A DNA stretch of 64,000 nucleotides from Latrodectus hesperus (lineage: Eukaryota; Arthropoda; Arachnida; Araneae; Theridiidae), in assembly GCA_037975125.1 (NCBI GenBank), contig CM075862.1:45398277-45462276 (forward strand). The letters run 5' to 3'. Under the pieces are notes generated by a model that made no database searches, was not told the origin of the DNA, and saw nothing but the letters and a program-made list of their open reading frames with translations. Below, one piece after another: positions 51,562-64,000 of the stretch (position 1 is the first letter of the stretch; every line of letters starts with the position of its first letter). The translations under genes were made by a program, and so were the position numbers.

Positions 51562-52640
51562 TTAATATTTATTTTCAATATACGTCACCCATTTATTGAT
51601 GAAAAAATTTTCGATCTCATTTAAATAGTTCCAATTACCATCTCAATGAACATCGAAAACAATTACACCTACTGAAGTCCAAATTACCAAATAGCAAATG
51701 GCAAGGTCTAAAATTGCCATTTGCCCTTGGATTTGGTGGTAATAATCGTGGTTCTTATTTAATTTGTATAATCCAATTTCATCAATATATAAAACATATT
51801 TTTGTGCATTTTTTAAACTTTCTTTTAAAGAGCAATTTCTGAACTGAAAAGGGCACTTAATCTCTACTATTGCTGTAGTTCCATCCTCATTGACTACAAG
51901 TCCATCAGGTCCAAATAGTCCTGATGGATGTAACCACAGCCCAGTATTGTGCACTTTTTTTTAAGCCTCGGATTCAGAAATAGCTGTTTTTTCATTTTGT
52001 AACCCCCATTGCACTTGGCGTGCTTTTTCAAAATTATACTCATTGTTTAATCTTTTGAATAGAGACAATGGACATTTGTTCCGCTTTACTGCAGAAATAA
52101 TTGAACCAAAGTTACTGGTAGTAAGTCTGCCCTTTCTATATTTGGTCCACTTCCAGTTACTTGACTGTCCAATTGTTTCTGTTGCCAGTGCTTTGATATC
52201 TCCTGTAGATATTCTGCACTTTTCTTTTAACAAATTGAATTGATTCTTTTTTGTTATCATTCTTATAATCACTGGAAGAAAATATGTCTTCCAGTGAGAT
52301 AAATTGTGAAGTTTGTTCTGTAGTACATTCTGGGCGAAGAAGCCAAGTAAAACATACAATGGTGTAGGTTTTTCATAAATTCTTATTAGAATTTTCTCGG
52401 AAATCCTCGGGAATAAAAGTTGTGGCCCGGAAATCCTTTTCGGGAAATAATTTATCTACAGAAATAACCTCGGCTTGTTTTTTTGACTGAGTGTTTTTAT
52501 AGTTCCAATCTTATTCCGTCAGTGATTGAGATATTCTTGTGGGTATAAATCAAGACAACAGCCATGTGATGACAACGAACAAGCCCTCTAGGGCACTGGC
52601 ATCTATCTTTTCTTACCTCCTCACTCTTCTCTAGTATTAC
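51562..52640 (-). pseudogene. SWIM zinc finger + YqaJ exonuclease of the ISL2EU-type element
   Basis: The minus strand has an acceptor-like TTTATTTGTAG before 52640, so earlier exons are likely. The SWIM finger follows (CQCPRGLVRCHHMAVVLIY: CXC...CXH complete). A frameshift comes near 52500, then LFPEKDFRATTFIPEDFREN. Another lies near 52360, and KTYTIV plus TWLLRPE straddle it. The YqaJ nuclease is in one frame: RKGRLTTSNFGSII, QWGLQNEKTA (acidic residue), GLFGPDGLV (Asp; two residues shorter than the usual GASPDGLV), VEIKCPF (E-X-K) and YYHQIQGQMAI. Lesions are a TAA at 51961-51963 before KKVHNTGLWL and a TGA at 51643-51645. The C-terminal end (NEIENFFINKWV) is still readable, stopping at 51562-51564. 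YqaJ enzymes are lambda-exonuclease-like 5'-3' nucleases. Their role in these transposons is not established. All active-site residues survive although the gene is broken. Confidence 0.87.
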
Positions 52641-53778
52641 CTACAAATAAAATAATTTACATTAGATTATGATTAGTAAAAATGTCTCACATTTTATCTT
52701 ACATTAAAAGAAAAGCAATTTAGTTCACAAATAATTTAAATGCTTTACATATTTATGGTATTATTTGCTTATAAAGAATTGGTAATGAAAATAAAGAATA
52801 TCTTCTTATAAATGTGTGTGTGTGGCAAATAAATTGCCATAGTTCAATTAAAGAGGTATTAAGGCTGATAAACAATTTGTTTAATTTTTCACACTTTTAT
52901 TCTGGCAAATACTATTATATCTGTAAAAAAGTACGTTTGAATAATTTTCTATACATCGACTGTATTTGATTCGATTTAAAAAAAAAAATTATTGACTAAA
53001 AAAAGGAGAAAGAGATTGTATTTTTTATAAATTAAATATTTATTCATAACTTATTAGGATGAAAAGAAATTAATTAAAACTATTGCATGTTTGTTATAGT
53101 TTCGATCTATATATTTAATTTTCAATTTTTCAATTTAAATGTTAGCATGCAAATTTTAAAGAATATGGCCTCACAGTTCATTAATCACAGCAAAATACCA
53201 CAACAGCTTTTGAAAGACTAATAAATTTTGCACTAGTTTACTTGAAAAAGTATGGTTACATTTTTCTCACAAACATTCATTTGAATTGAGATCTTTAGCT
53301 TAAAACACATTCTTAAACACTTCAAAAATTAATACTTAAAGTGAGAATTGAATCCACATACCATTGAAAACAAAGAGAGCTAACCATTTAGATGCCAGTC
53401 AAAAGCTAAGCTATGGCTTTCTGTGTCTAAGCGCTTTCTGAAGAAACTTAATCTAACTCAATGGGAGCTATTAGCTTACGAGCATAAAGCTTCAAAACAG
53501 TTTTTTGTCGTAACCCAAATGGTGGATTGTTCTATATTGAGAAATATGTCAAATTTTAACTGATCATTTTGTCATTATTCATTGTCATTATTTAAAGTTT
53601 TCTCCTTTTTCGAATTGAAATTATCATCTGATTTTGGTTTAGTGTTTGATTGACTAAAATTGAGTATTTCTGTTCTTTTATTTTTATAATTTAAATTTTT
53701 ATTTATTCTTTTTTATGCTTTTTTTTCATTTTTTTAAGAATTTTTTTATGTTGCTTATATTTTTATTACGGATTCAAA
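52641..53778. other. Stretch without supported gene
   Basis: Upstream exons of the YqaJ gene might lie here but I cannot recognise them. A minus-strand tRNA-like stretch at 53340-53420 (B-box-like GGATTCAATTC when reversed) suggests a decayed SINE. Confidence 0.4.
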
Positions 53779-54368
53779 ATGATTGAAACAGAGACTGAAA
53801 TTATTTATGCGGATTACGATTTGCGTATTCCAAAAATAAAAACTCCAATATTATTGAATTTTGAAGATTCATTTCCACAACTAATCCAGTTAGATGCAGA
53901 AAATGGTATTACTAAGTTCTTCATTTTCCCATCTCCCATTGATAGTACTGGATCTATTCCAAAAAATCCTTAAGCCCCCATCACATTAGAGTTGCCAATA
54001 TTTGACGATAAATTGGTAATTACTGGATGCATTTCTGATACAAGAAAATAGACCAAAAAATTATCTCAGAAAAATATTAAAGCTACCTCAGAATGAAAAA
54101 TATCACAACAAGAAAACGCGCAGCTAATGCGTCTCTGTCTCTGACCATACTACATCAAATCACATTTCCTCTTGACTTCAATGGCTCCTTCTACAACTTA
54201 CTCATAGTCACTCAGTAAATTATCCCACTGTCTCGTTAGCTGGATCACCAGGCTATGACTCTGATGGCTTATATTTGGGAATAGAAAGCTACGGAATATA
54301 GCGCTTGGCGATACAGCCACGAATATCCCAACCTGACTGCCAATGCTTTCGAAGAAGTTAAATGGAAC
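53779..54368 (+). pseudogene. Decayed coding-like segment of unknown identity
   Basis: ATG 53779 opens 64 codons (IPKIKTPILLNFEDSFPQLI, then FIFPSPIDSTGS). After a stop, protein-like reading continues in changing frames (ITLELPIFDDKLVITGC; VNYPTVSLAGSPGYDSDGLY; EYPNLTANAFEEVKWN) up to the Tc1 insertion at 54371. The acidic, Ser/Pro-rich composition could fit a transcription-factor-like or retroposed host protein, but I recognise no family. The absence of splice signals would suit a retrocopy. It is interrupted on the right by the Tc1-type copy 2. Confidence 0.35.
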
Positions 54369-54370
54369 TA

Positions 54371-55770
54371 CACTGTTGGCCACCCAAATTGCAACACTAA
54401 GAAAGACACAAGAGCTATCACAACAACATTTATTTTGTAGATAACATGTTGATCAAGTATCAAATGATTAAATTTATAGACTTCTATGAAGTGTGGTTCC
54501 TGCGAAAATCAATTGTCAGTGTAGCCACCATTGTTGGACATCACCACTGCCACACGCCTCGGCATTGCATCAAAGAGACTTTGGACGTGTTCTTGGGTTA
54601 AAACAGACCAAGCAGCTTCCACACGTTGTCAAAGTTGATCTGGTGTATTAGCTGGAATGTAATCTGGGTCAATCATTGAGCAACCATGGACCACATGCTT
54701 TCTATTGGTGAAAGATCCGGAGAGCCAGCCGGCCCGGGGAAGAAATCCAACCTGACGATTGATGAACAAATCTTGGACAATGCGTGCCACGTGAGGTCAC
54801 GTATTATCCTGTTGAAATATATCTGGGGCAAGCCCTGGAGTAAAGGTAAGGAAGGACAACTGGTTCCAACATCTCGGAGATGTAGCTCTGGCTATTTAAA
54901 GTACCGGCAATGCGTACTAGAGGAGTGCGATATCCAATACCACCCCATACCATAATACCCAGTGCAGGACCAATATAACGCAGCTCTACAGCAACCTGTC
55001 TCTACGGTATCTTTAGATTCGAACGCGACCATCGTGGTGCTGCAGACAGAAGTTGCAGACTGGTCAATAAAGACAATTTCATTCCATTCTGCCGTCCACA
55101 TCTTTCTTTCCTATCATCATTGGTATAGGAGACGTCTGTGGTTCTACGTCAAGGGCAGACGAAGCAATGGACGTCTTGCGGATAGACTACTGTGCTGAAA
55201 ACGGCGTCGAATAATACGCGCAGACACTGGATGATGCGTTACAGACTGAATGTGCTGTGCTATGGTCTGTGATGGGGCTCAGGATTCGTCACTGCCATGC
55301 GTACTATTTGCCTGTCATCATGTGAAGTGGTGCACTGAGGTGAATGCGATTGAACACGCATCGGTCCTTCGTACCCTCCTGCATCCAACGGTCACATATC
55401 CGCATTACAATTTTTTGATTTCGTCCAACACGCGATTAGCGATTTCCCTGAAACATAATCCACAATCTCGGTAGGCCACTATCCTTCCTCTCTCGAACTC
55501 GGATACTTGGTCAAATGATCGCTATTTTCTACAAGGCATAATCGCTCGTTTGTTTTGAAAAAGCTACAAGAAAAACACAATTGCTGAAGTTGAAATCGTC
55601 GAAATCTCCAAGTGTTAAATAACGCTTTGAAGTGGCGCCACAAGCGCGCGTGATGTACGTCTGCGCTGAAAGTCCAATCATTTGCATATCTCACCTCCAA
55701 ATGCATGTTACAAATTTAATGTTATTAGCATGCTTCCTTCAGGGTGTTACATTTACTGCGGCCAGCAGTG
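54371..55770 (-). mobile_element. Tc1/mariner-type DNA transposon, copy 2 (defective)
   Basis: 1400 bp flanked by TA (54369-54370 and 55771-55772). It starts CACTGTTGGCCACCC and ends GGCCAGCAGTG, the same termini as the copy at 812-2196, and the two align along their whole length. It lacks the long CA run of copy 1 and retains more of the transposase. It is inserted beside the coding-like segment at 53779-54368. Confidence 0.93.
54509..55539 (-). pseudogene. Tc1-type transposase pseudogene
   Basis: ATG at 55537-55539 reads MPCRK and then meets a TAG at codon 6, followed by RSFDQVSEFERGRIVAYRDC. The HTH region is more complete than in copy 1. The catalytic block survives in fragments: WTAEWNEIVFIDQS, where TDES with the first Asp is expected, then frameshifted GYYGMGWYWISHSS. 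The C-terminus reads SNNGGYTDN before the stop at 54509-54511. Its 1031-bp span matches an intact Tc1 ORF (~340 codons). It is inactive through the early stop and several frameshifts. Confidence 0.9.
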
Positions 55771-58700
55771 TAACATTACACTTATTCGTAAATTTGAACT
55801 AGGTTCAAGTAATGAGCTTATACCAAAGAGTTTGCCTTCCACTTTCTGTTACCTCTTATTAGTGAAGAGAAACTAATCTTAATTAAAAGTGGAAAATTAA
55901 AAAAAACGGAATTTTTAAAGCACATATTCCAAATTCTTCTTGTAAAACTTCTAACCAGGAAAATGTATCTAACAATTGTTTTTGCGAGTTTCATCAAATT
56001 TGGGAATTCAGTTTGTCTTCATATGGATCTTTTATCATGCAGTCAAATTTTTTAACACACTTTGAAAAACAAATGCTAACAATCTATTGATTGAATATTC
56101 ATTTTAAGATATTTACGCTAATAATTTTATCTAAAAATTTTTGGTTAAATTAAGTAAATAAAACTTGATATCCAAAAATTTTTGTTTAACGTTCATTTAG
56201 TTAATTGGAGACAGAAGAAATTAAGACTTGTAATTAAATTATAGTTACTTCTTGATTATTAATTATAAATTACAAACAAAATTGTTATTGTTAAATTATT
56301 AACCATTATTTATAACTTTAAACATTCAAAAATTTGTAAAAATCCTACTATTCAAAATTATTTTTAATCAGTTAAGCTTTTTACTTAAAGTTTTTTAGAT
56401 AAAAAATTTCTAAACTTACGCTTTCAAAATATTACAAAATGAAAATTCACATTATATGTTATTAATTCACATAAGTTAAATGTTGCCTTAACTTTCTTCA
56501 TGCTTCTTACTTGATTTTTAATTTTTCCAGCAAAATTATTGCTAAATTATTAGTACTATTTATTTTTTTAACCTTATGCATACCAAAAATATAAAATGGA
56601 TTTTAGATTAATTAATTGGTATAAATGAAGAATATTCGAATGTAACAAATTATGTTTAATTGCAGCAAAAGTTGAATGATGTATTTAATTAAAATTTTAT
56701 TCAAGGCATGCATCAGAATCAAATGTTTTGAAGAGACTGAGATATTTGAGGACACAAGCATTTCTAATCGATGTTAATTTCATCGGTTGGCAACACAATT
56801 TTTAGGCTTTTTTTTAAAAAAATTGGATGTTATTGCATTCAAATGTTGTATCAAAAATCTCAAGCACTTGTTTACATATTTATAACGACTCTGATGCTTC
56901 TTTATAATATGGTTCCAGCTGGTTGAATTTTTTGGCTCAAAGTCCAAAAAGGACATGTGGATAATGTTGTTCCAGAAAGCCAAGCACATTATTACAACCA
57001 CAAGTGCATCCATAGATTAATTTAAGGTAGAAAGCAAGGATAGTGAATACATCTGAAACCTAGAATTTAAATTATATTCTAAACTTACAGGAATATTGCT
57101 GAAAATTCAGTGTTGTAGTTTAAAATATCATTTACATAATACTGATATAAACAATTTTATATTTTTAAATTTTTTAAAATATATATTTTTGTAATGAAAT
57201 TGAGGACCTGAAATACACCCATACATACCAACAGCGAAGAACTTCATTGTTATGGTGCCGACGAGGATTACGTACACATGTGTAAGTTAGTGAAAACCTC
57301 ATACACAACATATCTTTTTGTAAAATATTTCAGAAATGACAAATAATCACTCGTTCATGAGTAAAGATAAAAACGAAATATTTAATAATGAAAGTGATCG
57401 GTTTTTACACATATTAAATGTAAAAATAGCGAAAGCTCAATAAAATTTTAACTTATGTAGAAATTTGTATTAAAAACACATGAAATGCTTAAAATGACTT
57501 CTTTCAGCCAGAATAATGGACGAGTAAAATAAAAATCAGCACGTAACTATTAAAGATGCAGGAGATACTCCAAAACACTGGAAAGCATATTTTAGGTACA
57601 TTTAAATATATAATATAAAAGCAATTTGCATAAGCATTTCAAGAAAGTTGAATAAATATTATGAAGAAATTTTAATACAAAGGTTCTTCATAAAATTGTT
57701 TTTTGATACCACCATAAATGCAACAGTAAAATTATCTCCTTAAAGAATATAAACCACCTTTTTATTATTATAGGAAACTGATAACGAGATCTCCAAGTTT
57801 ATTTTCATTCTATGTCACTAAATTCCTCTTATGCAGTTCAAAGATATAAATTTTTAATGAGAAAAAAGCCAAAATGTATAAATGACAAAAAATGACCTTT
57901 TTTGTCATTTTAAGTTAATTTTAATTAATAAAAAGATATTGGTAAAATAATGTATTTTGTAAATTATTAGTTCTAAAAACTGTTAAAAAGTTATTTGTGA
58001 TTAATCTGTTCACATAGTTATTACGCTTATTAATTTGTTTTTATTTAAATGTATCTCACACAAAAACTATGTATGAGAAAATAGGTTTATACCATACATA
58101 TACATATTTAATATATGAGTGTTAAGAAAATTTTACTATATACAAAATAAATCTACTTGCTAAATTCAGTATTACTATAAGAATCTTGCTTTATTTAAAT
58201 AAAATTAGCTTTTATTAAATATGTATTGCTTTTTTTAAGTAAAATTTGATAACTTTTTCAAAGGATAAACATTCTTATCTTTATAAAACTTTAGCACACA
58301 CAATTTCAAAACCTTCTATAAGAGATATGTATACAGAGGAAATGCTAAACAATTATTTGATTTTGTATGATGCATAAAAGCATATCAATACTTTTAATGA
58401 ATTTATATTTTTTTGGAAAGCAAATTTTTTTATAATATTTTTCTATTTAATTTATTAAAACTATTTATAATGAAATATTTCATCAAATTACGAGAATGAA
58501 ATGAAGATTTACAAGGGAAATACAAATTTTTAAAAGCTCTTATAGAATAAGAAAATACCTTTATTTAAAGTATAAGTTTCTGAAAAACATTGAAAATATT
58601 TTAAGTATAAATCACTAACTTACTGTACATAATAGTGCGCAATTTATTGTCCGTAAAGAAAGTTTCTGCTACGTCTTCATCTCTCATTATTTTTTTATTC

Positions 58701-59600
58701 AAAATATTTTTATTTATTTTGGAAACAACAATATCTGCTTTTAAAACTTTAGTAATCTCGAGAAAAATTAACGAAATGCTTAATAAGAAAACATCATATT
58801 AAACGCTTCACAATATTGTTAAATAAGTGCCAGAATTAACCGTTTTATATCCTTGAAAAAAGCATTGTGAATCAGAAATTTAAACAAAATAATTTACATA
58901 CAATATGAAATTTAAAATAATTGCTTGAAAGTAGATGGTTAAATAAGGAATATTACTTTCGTAAAACACAATACAATAAAAGGTAAGATGTATTTTATTA
59001 TAAATTAAATATTTTTTGAGAATTATTTTATGAGTTATCTATGTCTGATGCATCTGGAGATAAATTTAAAAAAAATTTTCAGCCTCGACTCAAATGCTAT
59101 ATTCATATAATAGTGATGTTCAATCTGGTCATTATTTACGAAATTATACTTTTAGAAATAGAAAATTTTATATTATTCTGACATAAAAATGATTTTTATA
59201 ATTCTTTGGTATCATTACATATAGGTTTGACAAAGTTTCCAAATGGATAATAATTTTCAATCGTTTTCTTCTAAATTTGGCTAATACGCTGGATTCAAAA
59301 TTTACATAAATAGTTGGATTTGCTAACTTATAAAATATTTAAAATTATAGCATTGTTTCTATTAAACATCCAGCATTAGCTATAACATTTCACGTGTGAA
59401 TTATAATTCTTAATTATGAAAATTGTTCGAATATAAAATAATTTTTGAATAAAATAATAATCACTGACTATTGGAGCTAAATAAAAATTTATTTAAATTT
59501 ACAATGCGGAAATACTTTTAATGTTAATTCAGAAAAAATTCGAGTAAAGATCATTGTTTGCATTTTAATTTTGATGAATTCTGAGTAATAAATACATAAC

Positions 59601-59695
59601 TTTTGTTAAAATCCTATTTCAGCCCATGGCTTGGCAAATGCAAAAAAAAATTTTTTTTGTTAAAATCTTATTTTAGCCCATCGCTTGGCAAATGC

Positions 59696-59719
<24 letters not shown>
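59601..59719. repeat. Local tandem duplication ending in poly(A)
   Basis: TTTTGTTAAAATC.TATTT.AG followed by CCCAT.GCTTGGCAAATGC and an A run occurs twice, about 54 bp apart (59601-59650 and 59655-59719). The second copy ends in a 24-base A run. Confidence 0.88.
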
Positions 59720-59728
<9 letters not shown>

Positions 59729-60275
59729 CGGTAAGCATTTTTTCGTCAACCGAATTACACGATTGCAAGTTGTTTTGAAAATCACGATCTTGAATTTTAT
59801 TAACATAGGACAAGTTACGTTTTTAAGCAAAATAGTAGACTGCTAATCTTACTCAATTTATGGGAATACATATTATAATATAATAAAAGGAAAATGTGAA
59901 GAGAGAGAAACAATATCGCTTATGCTTGACGGATCATTCAAATACATATGATCCTTTTTTATATTTCATTTCAGTTAATCTTACAATATAACAATCAATC
60001 ACGTAAATATAATTTAAAATGGATTCAATTTTGAAAATTCCTTTTTATTATTTTCTATAACATTTACTTGCAGCACATTAACACAAATAATTCCTAATTT
60101 TCCTACTAAATTTCAAATTCAGAATTAATTTGAACAATAAAAGTACGTACATACTCTATTCCAATCCATTCATAAATCTTTTCATTCACTGAAACTCATA
60201 CTTTAAATAAACATGCCTGTTCTTATATTCTTTTAAGGGACAAACCATAACGTAATATTTAAACATTGTATAAAC

Positions 60276-60305
60276 TTTTATTCTAAGCAATCGCTTAGAA
60301 TAAAA
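60276..60305. repeat. Perfect hairpin
   Basis: TTTTATTCTAAGC - AATC - GCTTAGAATAAAA, 13-bp perfect arms with a 4-base loop. No gene lies beside it for which it could be a terminator. Confidence 0.85.
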
Positions 60306-63300
60306 TCGTTTGCTTGTTATAATTTTGTTTAAAAAGAAACTGCTTCATATATTCCCCAATTCTAATTAATTATCTTTAAAATATTTGATTCGTAAATAAG
60401 AAAACATTATTATTTTTATTAAAATTTTCAAAAAAACTAGTTTAATTTTCAACAAATTAAAAACTTTTTCCTAAAAATATTTTAATTTACTGACATTTTT
60501 TTCGTCTGCACATTAATTTTAAAGCTGCTTGTATTGGTTGTTATAGCATCGCAATCAATAAACATACAGTTCGAAATTCGTTGTATTAAGGAATCTAGCT
60601 TGGCTTGTAATCTGCTTATTAGTCTTCACATTTTTTTCTTGATGTTAGGATGGATCTAAATTAGATTCACCCAAACTTTTGACTGAAATTATTGTTCAAC
60701 AGTAAATTTGCGAATAAATACCACGGCTAAACTTTGACATAATTATGAAAATCATGAACTTTTTACCTCATGTAAAAAAATAAAATTTTTAATCTTATCT
60801 AGGCTAGATAACTTATCTAGGCTTACTCAGTCATATCATTTTCTAGATCTAATCTTAAATTAAAATAGATATTTAAAAATAATGTAACTACTAAAATTCC
60901 TAAGTTTATTAACTCAAATAAAAAATAAAGGAAAACTTATTTTTTTAACTCTAATTTAAATTACATTTTGTCTTTGTGTTAACTAACTCTTTCAAGCGAT
61001 AAAAACAGCTTCTACTACTTTAAGATTTGTATAATACTATCTGATACGCGATAAAAAATTCACTGTGAATCTTCATATCATGTCCCATAAAACATGCTAA
61101 TGAGTCTAATTCAGTACTTTCAAGTTCAAAACATGATATAACGAAGCAAAATTTTTCTTGAGATTTGTGAATCTTTAGCTTTCCGCATATTTTTTACTTC
61201 ACAATCTGCAAAAATGTTTTCGTAAATACGATAAACCCTGTAAATGGAAGAAAGCCCTGTGGTTACAACTAGCAAATAAATATAGATTTTTAGTAATTAT
61301 CAACAAATTTTCTTCATTTAAAAAAAACGGTTTACTTTGTTTCCATGCTGAGAATAAATAAGACCACTAATTTTTCAACACTTTTTTGTTAAATTTCAAA
61401 CATAGTTGAAATTTTGTATAGTAACTTTTCGGGTTCATTTAAATTTCGTCCAATTTCCGATCAGTTGAGAGACGAATTTTTGATTCCGCAAATCCGAGAC
61501 TAATTTTCATTCTAGGTACTTCGCTTTCCATTTTTTTTATTAAATACTATTATCTGAGAAAGAGAATTTTTTCAGGAGTTCTATCGATCCACTTCTGATA
61601 TTAATTCGTGTCGATATAGAATTTTCTATTATTTTTCTGCTGGATTTTAATTTTTTAAAATAATTATTTAAAATCAGTATATCACTGCTTATAACTCATA
61701 GCTTTTTTCGTTCACTTCAGCTCCTTTTTTCGCTTCAGCTTTTATTCCTCCAAGAAACTGAAACTAATTTTAGTAAATTTTCATTTTTTTATACAAGTTA
61801 ATTGTTTTGGTTTTTAATAGCCAAACTCTTATAATAATTTCACAAGCTTCTAAATTTTAATCAACTTTTCTTGTTATCTTAAGATGTTCACATTTTCTTG
61901 TTGTAGAATTATAATCAGCAAAATATATTTTATTAGATATATAAATATATTTTATCTATTATTAGTCAGGTTTTCTTATTCTGATAATCGATTAATTTTT
62001 TTAACAGATAATCCATTTAGTTTTTCTTCATTTATTATTTCAAGCGGGCAATTTTTCGAGCATTGTATGGCATTTCAGCTTTTTTGTGATTTTGATGCTG
62101 ACTTTTATTATGAAATATTTGTCTCATGAACTCGCATATCATGGAGTCTCTTTTTATAACATTTGTCATTTTGTTGTACTGCATGGCGGAAATTAATATT
62201 TTCCCACATTTTCCTCCACATGATATGGCACAGGTAAGAAAGTTCTTATTCCGTTTGTTAAAATATCTTTATGCTTCCAAAATCTTTCTTTGAATAATAG
62301 CCATAGTTTTATTTCAGTTTCAAAGTAATTCTTGTCTCTATCCTCGTTAATTCTTATACATCCATTTTATTAAAATTTCATGATTAATATTTTTCATTTT
62401 TATATTTTTTGCTCTTTTACTTTTGCATTGTTATCAGCTTCATAGTTTCGATTTATTTTTTGTCATTTTTTTTTGAATTAATTTTAATTCGTCAACTTGG
62501 CAATTCTTGGCTTCAGCTAAAAAAATTGGAAAAAAATATTTAATAAAATTTTCAATGTTTTATGAATTTCAGAAAATATTGGTAAAATCTTTAAATCTGT
62601 AAATTCAATGAGACAGCAGTAAATATCGAAGTACGTCAAATAGCACTCATACTCGATCTCCTCAAAGGAATTTGAAAGTTGAGTTTAAATTTATGAGGAT
62701 TAGATGCATTTGTCACCGTCTTCAGGAGGAAGTTTTCTATCATGATTCATATAAGTCTTATTATTTTCAATAAAGTAAGCATATATTAAGTTAATTTATT
62801 GAGAACACAGCAGATCTGGGAAAAAATATAATTTGCAATCCGTTTGGAAACAGACATATTTTCGTAACAAGATTTATTTTTGTGTAAAAGGTCATTTTAA
62901 GTGCGATAGCTCACAATTTTTGTTTTTTGACCGTATGTGACATTTTCCTAATATACAACTCCGAAGATTCGTGCTGTGAAGAATGACCATAACATCAACT
63001 GCCTCAAAGAATGAATGGCATGACTGACTCACTTTGAATGAATCAAAACATGAACCATCAAAGCATGTTAAGATATTTTTTAAATTAGTATTAAATTAAC
63101 CCATGGTCAGATAAACGGACATCATGGATCTTGAGAAAGATACTAGATTTATGTCTCATAGTAGACTGGTACGTATGGTTACATAGATAGTACATTAATT
63201 TGATTAGTTTTTCGCTTCCATCTATTTTGTTTTCTACATCAAATTTTAAAGAGAGTTGGCAACTTCTTCTCAAACTATTTTATGAGAAACGTATAATACA

Positions 63301-63341
63301 AAATGTAGCTAGATCAAATAAAAAGTATAGCAATTGTCAGC

Positions 63342-64000
<659 letters not shown>

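Larger units (their letters stand above)
46903..52640. mobile_element. ISL2EU-type element core: THAP-DDE transposase plus convergent SWIM-YqaJ gene
   Basis: Two convergent decayed genes, a THAP/DDE transposase (plus strand) and a SWIM/YqaJ exonuclease (minus strand), are separated by ~1.2 kb. This pairing is, as I recall, the hallmark of ISL2EU elements of the PIF/Harbinger group. I could not find terminal inverted repeats, so only the coding core is delimited. The true ends probably lie near 45.5 kb and beyond 52.7 kb. A Merlin element at 47127-48551 is nested in it. Confidence 0.68.

Overview
The window is AT-rich, intron-containing eukaryotic nuclear DNA. It is dominated by transposable elements and carries no confidently identified single-copy host gene. 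The repertoire (Tc1-type elements, an R1/LOA-like LINE with RNase H, tRNA- and 5S-derived SINEs, hAT, Merlin and ISL2EU elements) fits an arthropod. An arachnid such as an orb-weaving spider is my guess; it is an inference and is not proven by the sequence.

Layout. 0.8-2.2 kb: a dead Tc1-type element (minus strand) with TA target duplications and an internal (CA)92 tract. 2.25-7.24 kb: a complete LINE with two uninterrupted ORFs, a (GAA)n tail and an exact 11-bp target duplication; it is the only intact protein-coding unit here. 7.45-7.8 kb: a SINE-like unit with a 5S rRNA-like head. 15.6 kb: a 5'-truncated relative of that unit between 14-bp direct repeats. 18 kb and 32.9 kb: tRNA-derived SINEs. 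20.8-22.4 kb: a second Tc1 family (plus strand) with TIRs and a 21-bp-arm internal palindrome. 25.7-27.5 kb: a decayed LINE reverse transcriptase of another lineage. 29.5-29.8 kb: a 3' fragment of a relative of the intact LINE (minus strand). 36.4-36.8 kb: a decayed fragment of a SWIM/YqaJ-type protein (minus strand).

38.27-44.81 kb is a 6.5-kb non-coding double element. Its termini read TAGGGATGGG / CCCATCCCTA and are flanked by an 8-bp duplication GTCAGACC, which is a hAT signature. It consists of two homologous head-to-tail copies, each carrying a palindrome-rich minisatellite.

45.5-52.6 kb is the most unusual locus. A split gene gives a THAP zinc finger plus a PIF/ISL2EU-type DDE transposase on the plus strand. 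A convergent minus-strand gene gives a SWIM zinc finger plus a YqaJ exonuclease. Both are broken by point lesions, including loss of the catalytic Glu of the transposase. A 1.4-kb Merlin element with matching TIRs and an 8-bp TSD sits inside the THAP intron. It carries a near-duplicate of a CRE-rich segment found upstream of the transposase gene. 54.37-55.77 kb is a second copy of the first Tc1 family, inserted next to a decayed coding-like segment.

The rest is AT-rich intergenic or intronic DNA with microsatellites, in which I see no supported gene. Reading frames made of TH, CV or YI repeats are microsatellite translations, not genes.
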